Shown one piece after another: positions 26,312 to 35,700 of a DNA stretch of 64,000 bases. Origin of the DNA: PoT sp049331405 (GTDB lineage: Bacteria > Planctomycetota > Planctomycetia > Isosphaerales > Isosphaeraceae); NCBI RefSeq assembly GCF_049331405.1, contig NZ_CP186275.1:1-64000 (forward strand). Reading direction: 5' to 3'. Position numbers and translations under genes: made by a program. The notes under the pieces are model-generated. The model saw nothing but the letters and a program-made list of their open reading frames with translations, had not been told where the DNA came from and ran no database searches. How positions within the stretch are numbered: the stretch's first letter is position 1; every line of letters starts with the position of its first letter.

Positions 26312-28789
26312 CTAAGGGTTGAAGAATCGGACCTCTGCCACGAGACCATCCACGAGCGATTGCAAGGCCTTGAGACGCAGGGCCTCGGGCTCGAGGCCCA
26401 GGACCCACTCGAGCCCCCTGGTTGGGACTGGGGACTGGCCATGCGACCTTGCGATACCCCTGACGGCAGCGTTGTAATCCTCCGGTGTCAGGACCTCGCT
26501 CAAGGTTCGATAGGCTGCGTCGTAGTCCATGAGTTCCGCACGGATGACCGCGACCTTCGCGAGGGTGGCATGCCCAAACATCGGCGTATGCATGGCCTCC
26601 TCGGCGACGCGCTTCAACGCATCGGGGAGCACGAGTCGCAGCGTCTCCCTGGCGGTGACGCGGTCGCCGTTCTCTCGTTGTGCCTCAGCGATGTCGATGA
26701 GCGTCTGAATTTTCGTCAACGGGTTCATCTTGTCGCAAAGATCGATCGCGCGCTTCCCATCTTGGAGGCTTGCCAGTGTGGTGGCGTACTCACTCAACTC
26801 GTCGGGCGACTTCGGGCCTCTGTAATCGCGAGACTGCGAGGACGCGCAGAACCTGGAAAACGCCAATCTCAAGCTATGCCGAGCCTCGTCCCGGTGCCCG
26901 CTTTCCGCCTCGATGAGAGCGATCCCGCAACTGACGGACAGTGACGCCGTAGGAATGTATGCGCTGCGGTCTTTGAGCGGGTCATAGTACATCCAGGTCG
27001 CCATCCTCTTGGCTTCCTTGTAGTCACCAAGCCTGGCAGCGGTGACGGCGAGTTGAGCGTAAGGCCTTTCATCAACGTAATGGAATGCCTCGATTTTTTC
27101 AATGATCCGGCCCAGTGTCTCGCGTTGGATACGTTGATTCTTGAAGATGGGGTTCTTGAATTGGATGGGTTGATTCTTGTCGATGGGTTTCTTGAAGTTG
27201 GTCTCGTCAAGCGGGTTCGTCGCGGTGAGGGCCTTAGCCATGCTCCTGTAGAGCATCCCGTGAAAGGAATGATTCTTCGCGCCGCAATGCTCGACCACTT
27301 CGAAGGCCTCGTCGATCTCTTCGACGTACACGAGGGCCCAGACAAGTTCCTTGAGTTGCAGGATGCGATCGAGGTCCAGGGCCTCGGGATCCGGCCCGAC
27401 TTTCGTGGGCGGGATGAGTTTCCGCATGGCCTCGATCGTGGCCTTAACCCCGGCTCGATCGTCGAGGTCGTATAGCATGGCGGCGATGATCCCCATGCTG
27501 GCAAGCCGAGCCCGGAGGTGCTCGATCCCGTCGGCCTTCTGCCTGCAGAGCCGGATCAGGCCGAGGGCCTTCGCGTTCTCTTTCGCTTCGAGCAGGGCCG
27601 AGGCCGTGCGAAGGATCGCGTCGCATTGATCCCGCGGCTTGAGGAACGAAGCCGCCGAAACCGCCTTCCTGGCCGTATCCAGCGCGGCCTCCCGGTCGCC
27701 CGCGAGGAACTGGCCCTGGACCGTTGAAATCAACACGTAAGCCTTGGCTTCCTGGTCCTTCGCATCCTCGACGGCCGCCGCGATCTTCTTCAGAAGGGGT
27801 GCGAGGGTCTTCTCCCCTTGCCCGGCCTTCGCCTCGGGCGGAGGCGGTTCGACCGGCGGCTCCTGCAAGGCCAGGCTCACGAGCTTCGGCGAGGCAATTC
27901 GAGCCGGCTCGTCGCGTGATCCTCCCTCTCCCGTCGAAGCGGACAGGCTCAGGCCGGCGAGGAGCATCGCACCCAGGGTTATCTTCAGAGTCAACAAGGA
28001 TGGAGCGACTCTTCGGGAGAGCGCTGTCAGGACAACCGCCAAGACGGCTCTCGCGGCTCCGTGCGACGACGCCACCATGACGCATTGAACCGTCGACTGC
28101 ACGAGTCCTGGCATGAGCATCTCTCGCTGAACCAGCATGCCGAGCAACTCGGCGGAGGCGGCGGGGGTCAGGCCCCGGCGGATCAGGCCCGAGCGGAGGC
28201 GGGCCCGGCCCCGGATCAGGCGGGTCTTCAGCGTGGCGACCGGACAGGACATGACCCTCGCGGCCTGCTCGCAGGAGAGGCTCTCGAGGTCGCAGAGGAC
28301 GATCGGCACGCGATAGCGCTCGGGGAGCCGAGACAGCTCCTCATGGATCAGGCGATGGACGTCCGGGTCGGCCGGCTCCGGCTCTTGCTGCGAGAGCCGC
28401 GAGCCGAGGGCGGCTCCCCCGGCTTCGAGGAGCCGACGCCGCCGCAGCGAGGCCGCCCGCGACGACTTCGCCGTGCGGTGCGCGACCTGATGGAGCCAGG
28501 GGCCGATGGAGTCGCGCACCCAGAGCCCGCGCGACTTCCGCCAGAGGATCAGGAAGACGGCCTGGAATGCGTCATCGGCGTCGTGCGGGTCGGACAGAAT
28601 GCCGAGGCAGACTCGCAGGACCATCGGCCCGTGCCGCTCGACCAGCGCCGTGAAGGCCTCCTTCGCGGCCTCCGGCGTCCCCGACGCGAAGCGCTCGAGC
28701 AGCTGGCCGTCCGTCAGATTCCCGAGCGACCCGACGTCGAAGAGCGTCCGGATCTCCCGGCTCACGATGCTGCGGTTCCCGATCGCCAC
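26312..28789 (-). CDS. ECF sigma factor fused to membrane span and TPR-like domain
   Basis: I chose GTG 28789 because AGGAGGAGG lies 10 nt upstream and the protein then starts near IREIRTLFDVGSLGNLTDGQLLERF as in related ECFs; ATG 28825 is the alternative. Residues about 30-110 are sigma region 2 (FTALVERHGPMVLRVC, DDAFQAVFLILWRKSRGLWV, IGPWLHQVAHRTA). Region 4 is at about 140-200 (LPERYRVPIVLCDLESLSCEQAARVM, VATLKTRLIRGRARLR). A hydrophobic stretch (LLTLKITLGAMLLAGLSLSAS) follows near residue 300. The C-terminal 500 residues are helical TPR-like repeats (KAVSAASFLKP, ARLGDYKEAKRMA, AIDLCDKMNP). It uses TAG as its stop. Signal and target genes cannot be inferred. Confidence 0.85.
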   Translation of the reverse strand: MAIGNRSIVSREIRTLFDVGSLGNLTDGQLLERFASGTPEAAKEAFTALVERHGPMVLRVCLGILSDPHDADDAFQAVFLILWRKSRGLWVRDSIGPWLHQVAHRTAKSSRAASLRRRRLLEAGGAALGSRLSQQEPEPADPDVHRLIHEELSRLPERYRVPIVLCDLESLSCEQAARVMSCPVATLKTRLIRGRARLRSGLIRRGLTPAASAELLGMLVQREMLMPGLVQSTVQCVMVASSHGAARAVLAVVLTALSRRVAPSLLTLKITLGAMLLAGLSLSASTGEGGSRDEPARIASPKLVSLALQEPPVEPPPPEAKAGQGEKTLAPLLKKIAAAVEDAKDQEAKAYVLISTVQGQFLAGDREAALDTARKAVSAASFLKPRDQCDAILRTASALLEAKENAKALGLIRLCRQKADGIEHLRARLASMGIIAAMLYDLDDRAGVKATIEAMRKLIPPTKVGPDPEALDLDRILQLKELVWALVYVEEIDEAFEVVEHCGAKNHSFHGMLYRSMAKALTATNPLDETNFKKPIDKNQPIQFKNPIFKNQRIQRETLGRIIEKIEAFHYVDERPYAQLAVTAARLGDYKEAKRMATWMYYDPLKDRSAYIPTASLSVSCGIALIEAESGHRDEARHSLRLAFSRFCASSQSRDYRGPKSPDELSEYATTLASLQDGKRAIDLCDKMNPLTKIQTLIDIAEAQRENGDRVTARETLRLVLPDALKRVAEEAMHTPMFGHATLAKVAVIRAELMDYDAAYRTLSEVLTPEDYNAAVRGIARSHGQSPVPTRGLEWVLGLEPEALRLKALQSLVDGLVAEVRFFNP

Positions 28790-29016
28790 GTTGGCCCCTC
28801 CTCCTGCCCCCTCGCCGTTCGTCATGAAACCGCAGTTAATGGTTCGAACGGCCACCGAGGATTCAAAAATCCCGCCATGACGTCCTCCCTCCCGCCTCCA
28901 CCCGAGCGTCGAGAATACCCTGGCCTCGTCCGATAGAGCCTTTCCAATTGTCAAAAAGCCAGGATCGGAATAGCATCGAATTCGATGCTTAAAAGACGCG
29001 AACCCAGGGAGGGGAC

Positions 29017-29310
29017 ATGAACCTGGATCGTGACATCCATCCGCTCGCGGAATTCAAGCGCAACACGTCGGAGTTCCTCCGGCAGTTGAAGGAGACGGGG
29101 CGACCGATCGTGCTGACGGTCAACGGCAAGGCGGAACTGGTCGTGCAAGACGCGAGGTAGTACCAACGTTTGCTCGACCTGGCGGAACGGCTTGAAACGA
29201 TCGTGGCCGTTCGGGAGGGATTGCAAAGGATCCGAAATGGCGAGGGACAACCTGCTGACGAGGTCTTCGCAGCGATGGAAGAGGCTCTTCAGTCGCGAAC
29301 CAATTCGTGA
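29017..29310 (+). pseudogene. Phd/YefM-type antitoxin with in-frame TAG
   Basis: ATG 29017 follows GGGAGGGGAC. The product begins with the Phd/YefM signature (HPLAEFKRNTSEFLRQLKETGRPIVLTVNGKAELVVQDAR) and is cut by TAG at 29158-29160. The same frame continues YQRLLDLAERLETIVAVREGLQ to TGA 29310, exactly the expected C-terminal helices. A Ser codon TCG changed to TAG would explain it. The truncated 47-residue product keeps the DNA-binding half but loses most of the toxin-binding half. Confidence 0.8.
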
Positions 29311-29507
29311 CTTATCAGATTGTCATCGAACCTCGGGCCATGCAGGATGTTCGCTCTGCCGCGCTATGGATCGAGGAACCATCGAAGTCTCCGGCCAGGG
29401 CGATGAAGTGGGTTCAGAACATCCGGGCCGAGATCGAGACGCTCAAGATCAACCCATCACGCCACAGGGCTCGGCAGAGCGAGGCCGAAGCGTTCGATGA
29501 TGGCTAG
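29307..29507 (+). pseudogene. RelE/ParE-type toxin, truncated
   Basis: GTG 29307 overlaps the antitoxin stop (GTGA), the usual coupling of type II systems. The 66 residues YQIVIEPRAMQDVRSAALWIEE...IRAEIETLKINPSRHRARQSEAEAF match the N-terminal two thirds of RelE/ParE toxins, then a TAG follows. The normal final strand (hydrophobic, R-x-x-Y-R-hydrophobic-hydrophobic) is missing. Bases after the stop in another frame retain a vaguely similar stretch, suggesting a frameshift. Because the antitoxin is also broken, loss of toxin activity is plausible. Confidence 0.7.
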
Positions 29508-29543
29508 GACAGGCGACCTGGCGAGGAGCCCGAAAGGTCTGCT

Positions 29544-30528
29544 TCATTTCGAGACAGTATCACGTCGGCGCAAGTGCATGTCGTGGAGCTGGCCGGCGAT
29601 ACTTTCGAGGTGGCGGCGGCCCTTGCCCTGGTCTTCGAGCTTGGCGACGAGGTGAGAGGGGATGGCCTCGATGCCGAGGCGGGCGCCGCTGAGGGCGCCG
29701 GCCATGGCGGCGAGGGTGTCGACGTCGTTGCCCTGGCCGATGGCGCGGCTGATGACGGCCGGGTAGTCGTCGGGCGCGGTGGCGAAGATCACGATCGAGG
29801 TCATCACCGAGCGATGGGCCTCGAGGCTGTTGCCGAAGCCGCCGACCGACTGCGTCCGCTTCATCGCCATCGCCACGTCGAGCTGCCACCGGAACTCCTC
29901 CGTCTTCGCGTGGCGGAGCAACTCCTTGTAGAAGCCCTTGCGGTTGAACGGGCCGCCGCGGACCGCGAGCGCCACGGCGACCGCCAGCAGCCTCGCGCCG
30001 TCGATGCCGATCGGGTGCGTGTGGGTCGGCATGGCCGAGCGGCTCGGCCTGCTCGGCGACTCGGTCGAGGTCGTCGCAGAAGAGGAGCCCGATGGGAGCC
30101 GCACGCATCGCGGCGCCGTTGCCCAGCGAGCCGTCGGGGAAGACCGAGGTCGCCAGCGATCGCCAGTCGCCGCCGTCGCGGACGGCCTCGAGGATCCGAC
30201 GGGCACCGGGTCCATAGGCCCGGGCCGGGTCGTAGTTGGCCGCGAATGAAGCGGAGAGGGCCTCTTCGTCGACCTCGCCGCATTGAATCAACGTCTCGGC
30301 AACTCCGATGGCCATTTGTGTGTCGTCGGTATAGTAGAGCACGTCCTCGCGAGGGTTCCGCACGATCTCGTCCGCGGGGCCCATCCGGTAGATGATGTCG
30401 TCGAAGAGGCCCTCGAACGGCGCACCGAGGCCGTCGCCGATGGCCTGCCCGAGCAGGCATCCCAGGAATTGCTCGCGGCGAGGGACCCCGGCGGCTCCAC
30501 TCGCATCCGACGCCCGGCCCGTCGACAT
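29544..30528 (-). pseudogene. ADP-ribosylglycohydrolase family protein, frameshifted
   Basis: From ATG 30528 the frame gives GCLLGQAIGDGLGAPFEG, the metal-site motif YYTDDTQMAIG and LLFCDDLDRVAEQAE, characteristic of ADP-ribosyl-glycohydrolases. Near 30030-30050 the coding signal moves to the next frame, which continues THTHPIGIDGARLLAVAVAL and GQGNDVDTLAAMAGALSGARLG down to 29544. One inserted base (or two lost) explains this. The usual GGDTDT is GNDVDT here. Intact, the enzyme would remove ADP-ribose from proteins or nucleic acids or hydrolyse ADP-ribose derivatives. Confidence 0.8.
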
Positions 30529-30762
30529 TGGATCTCGCCCTTTCGTGGTTCTCACGACCGTCCCTGGTCGAGGCATGGTGTCACTGCGCATCCAGCAGGA
30601 AGAGGATGACGCCCCGCCGCTGCGTCAGCGAGAAGACCCCAGATATGTTCAGTGCGATGATTTCCGTTATAGTCGACGCGTCATCGTGCGGCAAGTTGCA
30701 GGCCCAGGGTTTCTCGGGCCCTGATCCCTCAATGAGCGGGCCTCCCGCTCGCGCCCACGCGT

Positions 30763-31746
30763 TCAATAGGCAGGACGGATGACGTCCCAGATGGCGTCCG
30801 CCATTCGCCCGTGCCCCTCCCGGCTGAGGTGGATCGAGTCGAGCGTCGTCCCCCGCCCCGTGAGGACCCCGAGCAAGAGGCGTTTCGGCACGAGCCTGGT
30901 TTTGAAGCGGCGGGCGAGCCGGCGCTGGATGCGACCATAGGCATTGTCGAAGGGGGGCAAGGGTAGTTCGAGCATGACCACGACCCGCCCCGGGCGAGAG
31001 ACGGCCGCCAGCAATTTCTCGAGCCCAGCCTCGAACCTCTTCGGGCTGGTCCTGCCCAGGATGTCATTCCCGCCGATCTCGAGCAGGACGAGATTTTCTT
31101 CGTCGGAGATGGCCGCGACCTGAGACAACGCGGAAGCCACGTCGGCACCCGCCACGGCATGGTCGCGGACCTCGACGCCATGCCGATCCGCCAGGATCCG
31201 CGGCCATGTCGCCGTGGTCGGATCTCCCATCCCGGCCGTGACCGAATCCCCGACGATCCCGAGCACCGGCCTGCCCAGTTCCGGGACGTCCGGCCTGAAG
31301 TGATAGGGCGCTTCCACGAGCATCGCCGCAACCCAGGCGAGCGCAGCCCCGATCCGCAGGACTTTCGCGATGGGCGGCGTCAGGCCGCCCGCCACTTCGC
31401 CGATGAACCAAAGCAGCGTCGCGACGCCAAGGCCGAGATCAATCCAGGGTGACATCGGCGTCGCCGACACGGCAACGAGTATGACTCCAATACAAGCAGC
31501 AAGCAGGCCGATCCTCCGCCCAGGACGACCTCTCCCTCGCGTCAGCAACCCGATCGCGACCAGCATCACCCCGGCGCCGGAGAAGAACGCCTGGCCGCTC
31601 GCGACGTGGTACACCAGACATCGAGTGAACATGAATTCGATCCAGGACTCCAGCGATTCTGCGATTCCTGCCCGAGAGTCGCGGTCATCTTCATTTCGTC
31701 TGTATATCGACTCCGCGTTGCGGGCGTGCGAGGCAGACGTACTCAT
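30763..31746 (-). CDS. SGNH/GDSL-type hydrolase with N-terminal membrane region
   Basis: Residues about 50-150 contain four hydrophobic segments (FFSGAGVMLVAIGLL, IGLLAACIGVILVAVSA, LGLGVATLLWFIGEVAGGL, ALAWVAAMLVEA), so the enzyme is anchored with its catalytic domain at the C-terminus. SGNH blocks are clear: block I GIVGDSVTAG with Ser168, a Gly in VAGADV, block III GGNDILG with the Asn, and block V DSIHLS with Asp and His. Members act as esterases, lipases or sugar deacetylases on surface polymers. The start is uncertain: ATG 31746 is used; 31758 and 31632 are alternatives and none has a strong ribosome-binding site. Confidence 0.8.
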   Translation of the reverse strand: MSTSASHARNAESIYRRNEDDRDSRAGIAESLESWIEFMFTRCLVYHVASGQAFFSGAGVMLVAIGLLTRGRGRPGRRIGLLAACIGVILVAVSATPMSPWIDLGLGVATLLWFIGEVAGGLTPPIAKVLRIGAALAWVAAMLVEAPYHFRPDVPELGRPVLGIVGDSVTAGMGDPTTATWPRILADRHGVEVRDHAVAGADVASALSQVAAISDEENLVLLEIGGNDILGRTSPKRFEAGLEKLLAAVSRPGRVVVMLELPLPPFDNAYGRIQRRLARRFKTRLVPKRLLLGVLTGRGTTLDSIHLSREGHGRMADAIWDVIRPAY

Positions 31747-31845
31747 CGCCCGAACCATTCGCCCCGTCTCATCCCATTCGGCCCGATCCTTGATCTGAAT
31801 GCAACTTCGAACCTGCAAGCCCGCAGAGCGCCGGTTCGCGACTCA

Positions 31846-32747
31846 TCAAGGGATCATGGCGGGCTTGAGGCGGATCTCGAGGTCGGTCTGGTTTTCGCCG
31901 GCGATCGCGGTGCCGACGAGATGAGGGTCCTCGGTAAAGCCCGTCAGTTGGAACCGGCCGCGAGGCAACGGGCCGAGGCGGAAGGTGCCGTCCTTCGTCG
32001 TGGCGGTCATGCGGATCAGGGTGAGGCTCTTATCCGCCAGGCCTTTCTCGTCGATGGGTCGAGCCCAGCCGACGGCCGCACCTGGTACGGGCTTGCCGTC
32101 GCGGTCGACCACCCTGCCGTGGATGAACGACCCGAGGCCCGCGACGTACTGGTTGTCGACGGGCACCTTCTCGCTCGTCACCACCGTCGCGACGATCGGG
32201 GCGTGATTCTCGGGCTGGATGACGAGGACCTGCTTCCCTGGAGCCACGTCGCCGAATCGGAAACGACCGCTCATATTGGTGAACGCCTCCGACTTGTACC
32301 CTTCGTGGCCCGGATCCCGAAGTTCGACCCTTGCGCCCCGGATCGGGCGGCCCTGCTCGTCCACGACGGTGCCGCCGAGCTTGCAGCCCGGGACCATGCC
32401 GATCTCGTTCATCGCGTTCTCGTCCAGCTTTGTGGTGGCTCCGGGCTTAATGCGGGCTTCACCGTGTCTCACCTCGTAAGTAAGGAATCGAGGCTCGGCA
32501 TCGGGTCGGGTCTCGGATAACGCAGTCTGGCGTGATTCACCCGGATCGAGACGGTGGCACGATCGATGGGCTGCCCCTCGGGGCCGACGACCTTGCCGTA
32601 AACATCGGCCTCTCGGGTCAATTCGATCCGGGCGTCGGCGAGCCCCTTGGTGGGGCCGAACGCGAGATACTCGGCCCACGCGAAGCCCTCGGCCTCGACC
32701 CAGATCGCCCCCCCGCGTTGCGGGCGTGACGACTGCAATGCGTAGGC
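31846..32747 (-). pseudogene. Out-of-frame C-terminal part of the M56/BlaR1-like gene
   Basis: This DNA continues the protein encoded by 32618-36526, but in two other frames. Frame 2 (from about 32747 to 32515) reads YALQSSRPQRGGAIWVEAEGFAWAEYLAFGP...DVYGKVVGPEGQPIDRATVSIRVNHA. Frame 3 (to TGA at 31846) reads FLTYEVRHGEARIKPG, GGTVVDEQGRPIRGARVEL and GRVVDRDGKPVPGAAVGW. These are further carboxypeptidase-regulatory-like units. The first shift is at a run of four Cs on the plus strand (32747-32750), where one missing base restores the frame. The second is near 32500-32515, at a GACCC direct repeat. Confidence 0.75.
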
Positions 32748-35700
32748 CCCGAGGCATCGGTGCGAGCCAGGGCGTCGGACGCGTAGACGAGCGCCCCGGC
32801 GATGGGTCGGCCCGTCTCGGCCTCGACGACGTGACCTCGAACCAGGGGCTGGGACGGTCCCGAGGCCTTCTCTTCGCGGAGTTGGAACAACCGAAGCGCA
32901 TCCACGTCCGACCCGCCAAGATAGCGGATCGCCTGTCCCAGGAGCCTCAAGGTGTCGGGCGGGTGGTCGGTCCGCACCGTCGCCGCCTCATCGAAGGTCT
33001 TGACGAGCTCCGGTTCCCCGACAAATGAACGCACCCTGTCGAGGTCGACGTGCCCGTTGAACTGAGGGCGCGTCAGCAGCCAGGCCCGATCGATCAACTC
33101 CGGCGTCACGGGGTCGCGCCCCATCCACTTGATGAGGGCCTCGACCTCGTCGCGCGTCGGGGCCTTCGCGTTCCCGACTCCACCGGGCCCCGGCTTGCCT
33201 TGAGGGATCCTCCCGGATGACGGATTCGCACGGTCTTTCTCGTCATCGAGTTTCTCTATGATAATTTCACCAAGATTCGCCTCATCCACGCGCTTTACGC
33301 CAAATTTCCTGTAACCATAGCGATGAATCCCCTCCTCGACCGAGATCTCGTGAGAACTGCCGGGGACCGTCCCGCCGATGATGAAGCGACCCTCGGCATT
33401 GGTCATGGCACGCTGCTTGAAACGAGACCTCATCGACGAGTCCGCTTTCGGGTCGATCCTGAGGGTCACGGCGACGCCGGCGATCGGATTCCTTTGAGGA
33501 TCCACGAGGCGACCGACGATCTCCGGCCCTTTCGAGACGAAGATCCGCACGGACTTGTCGTCGGCCTTCGTCGAGAGGATTCCGGCATCAAGGTTCCTGG
33601 GGTCGGTGGCGTAGAACGTCAAGGCATCGAGGCCGTCGAAGCCCATCTCGAACTGCCCCTGGGCATCGGCCTGGGCCACCGTCTCTCGCCTCCGAAGGTT
33701 GACCGTCATCGCGGTGATGCTGGCATTCGCCACCGGCCTATCGCCATCCGGCGTCCTCCGCAAAACCACGCCCTTCACCTTGTGGGGCAAACTCGAGCCG
33801 GCAATTCGGAAGTCCCTGACGATTTCCTTCTCGCCGTCGACCTCGAGGGTTTCCCCCCTCGCATCTCGGTCGGGAGACATCAGCTCATATGTTCCCGGTC
33901 CAACGCGGAACTCGTAGTGCCCCTTCTCATCGGGGGCCGCCCAAATCACGAGTTGTTCCCGATGGCGAGGATTTTCGTCTGCGATCATGCCGGGGAGGTC
34001 ATCGCCCTGCTGGACGATCGTCACGTGGTCGGTGATCGGCGGAAGCCCGCCATCCTCTCGTGAGACCTGGCCGCGGATGACCGTCCCCTCGATCAGCGTG
34101 AGGTCGAGGCCCTTCCGGGGTTGACCATCGTGGACGTAGATTCCCTTGAGGCTTTTCGCGGCCTGCCGCCTGTCGCGAACGCTGATGATGTAAGACTGCT
34201 CGGGGTCGGCGTCGAAATGATAAGAGCCGTCCTCGATCGACCTCGCATAGAGCCGGGCATAATTCGTGTCGTCACCCCTCCCTTCCGCCTGGATCAGCAC
34301 GCCGCTGGCGGGCTTTCCGTTCGCGTCACGGACGGTCCCTTCGATCCGAGTCTTGCCATGCACCTTGGCCACATAGTCCGGGCCATCGCCCTTGTTGACG
34401 ACGCCCGAATGGAATTCCGGCAAGAGGTGAAAGCCGGTGATCTGGCCGAGATCGGGAGGCATCCAATCGAAGGTCGCGACACCGCTTTCGGACGTCGTCG
34501 TCACCGCGATCTCGGAGCCGCCGGTGTTGACATAGCCGATCTTGCCCGGCTTCGAGAGGGTCCAGAGGCCGATCTTCACATCGGCGACAGGTCGGCCGCT
34601 GGAGCCCAGGGCTTTCACGTGGACGGTCGTCGATCCATCGAGGGTTAATGTCACTTCCCCGGGCGGCGGCTTCACGTCGCGGAAGGGGAACGAATCATAG
34701 TTCTCGAAGTAGTCGAAGCCGACTTTCTCCTTGAAGCCGATGATCCACTCGACTTCGAAGTCGGCCGGGATATGCAGTCGAGCCCAGCCTTGAGCGTCGG
34801 TCCTCGCAGAACCGCAAGCTCCATCACCCAGGGTCTCGACGCTGGCATTCGACACCGGCTCCCCGGCTTTCGTCACGACCCGAACCTTGAGGGGACGGCT
34901 CTTCTTCAGGACCAGGCGAACCGGCTGCGCGGGTTCGGTGCCGATCGGTTCAAGGTGTTTTCCGAAGGCCATCATCGCATCGTCCGCGGCCGACGCGATG
35001 AGTCGCTCCTCGAGTAACATGAAGCCGCCGATGCCGAGCGTGAATCGGCCGTCGGCCCCGCTGGTGGCGGGATGGGGCGTCTTCTCGCTGCGGATCGACC
35101 GCACGCTTGCCCCGGCCACGGGATTCCCTTGCTCGTCGACCACGATCCCGTGGATGACACGATCGGGGGTCAGCCTGATCCCTGATGCGGGAGACTGGGC
35201 CTTCGCCGGCTCGGGCGTCTTCGGGGAGTCCTCCGCTTCAGGCTTGGGGGGCTCCTGGGCCAGCGTGGCTTTCGGGCCGAGGGGGCGGAGGCCGGCGAGG
35301 CCGAGGCAGGCGGCGAGGATCGCCAGCGAGACGGATAGCCTCAGGACGCGATTCGACTCGGTCATGACGTCCCTCCGGGGGTCGAGGAGGCTGATGATCC
35401 TGTCACGCACGCTCCAGCGCACGTCCGTCAGGCCGACTTCCGACAGGGCCCTCTGCCCAGCCGGGATGCAACGCTGGGTCAGCTCGAGCAACGTCCTGGC
35501 ATATTCGCAGGCGTCGCCGTGGCGGAGGACGAAGTTGTCGCAGATCTCCTCGCGGGCGAGGGAGAGTTGCGCGTTCATGTAATGGATCAAGGGGTGAGGC
35601 CAGTAGAGCGTCGCCGCGAGGCGCTGGAGCACGCCGATGCGCGTGTCACGCCGGATCGCGTGGGCGCATTCGTGGAGGAGGACGCCTCGGAGCTGCTCGC

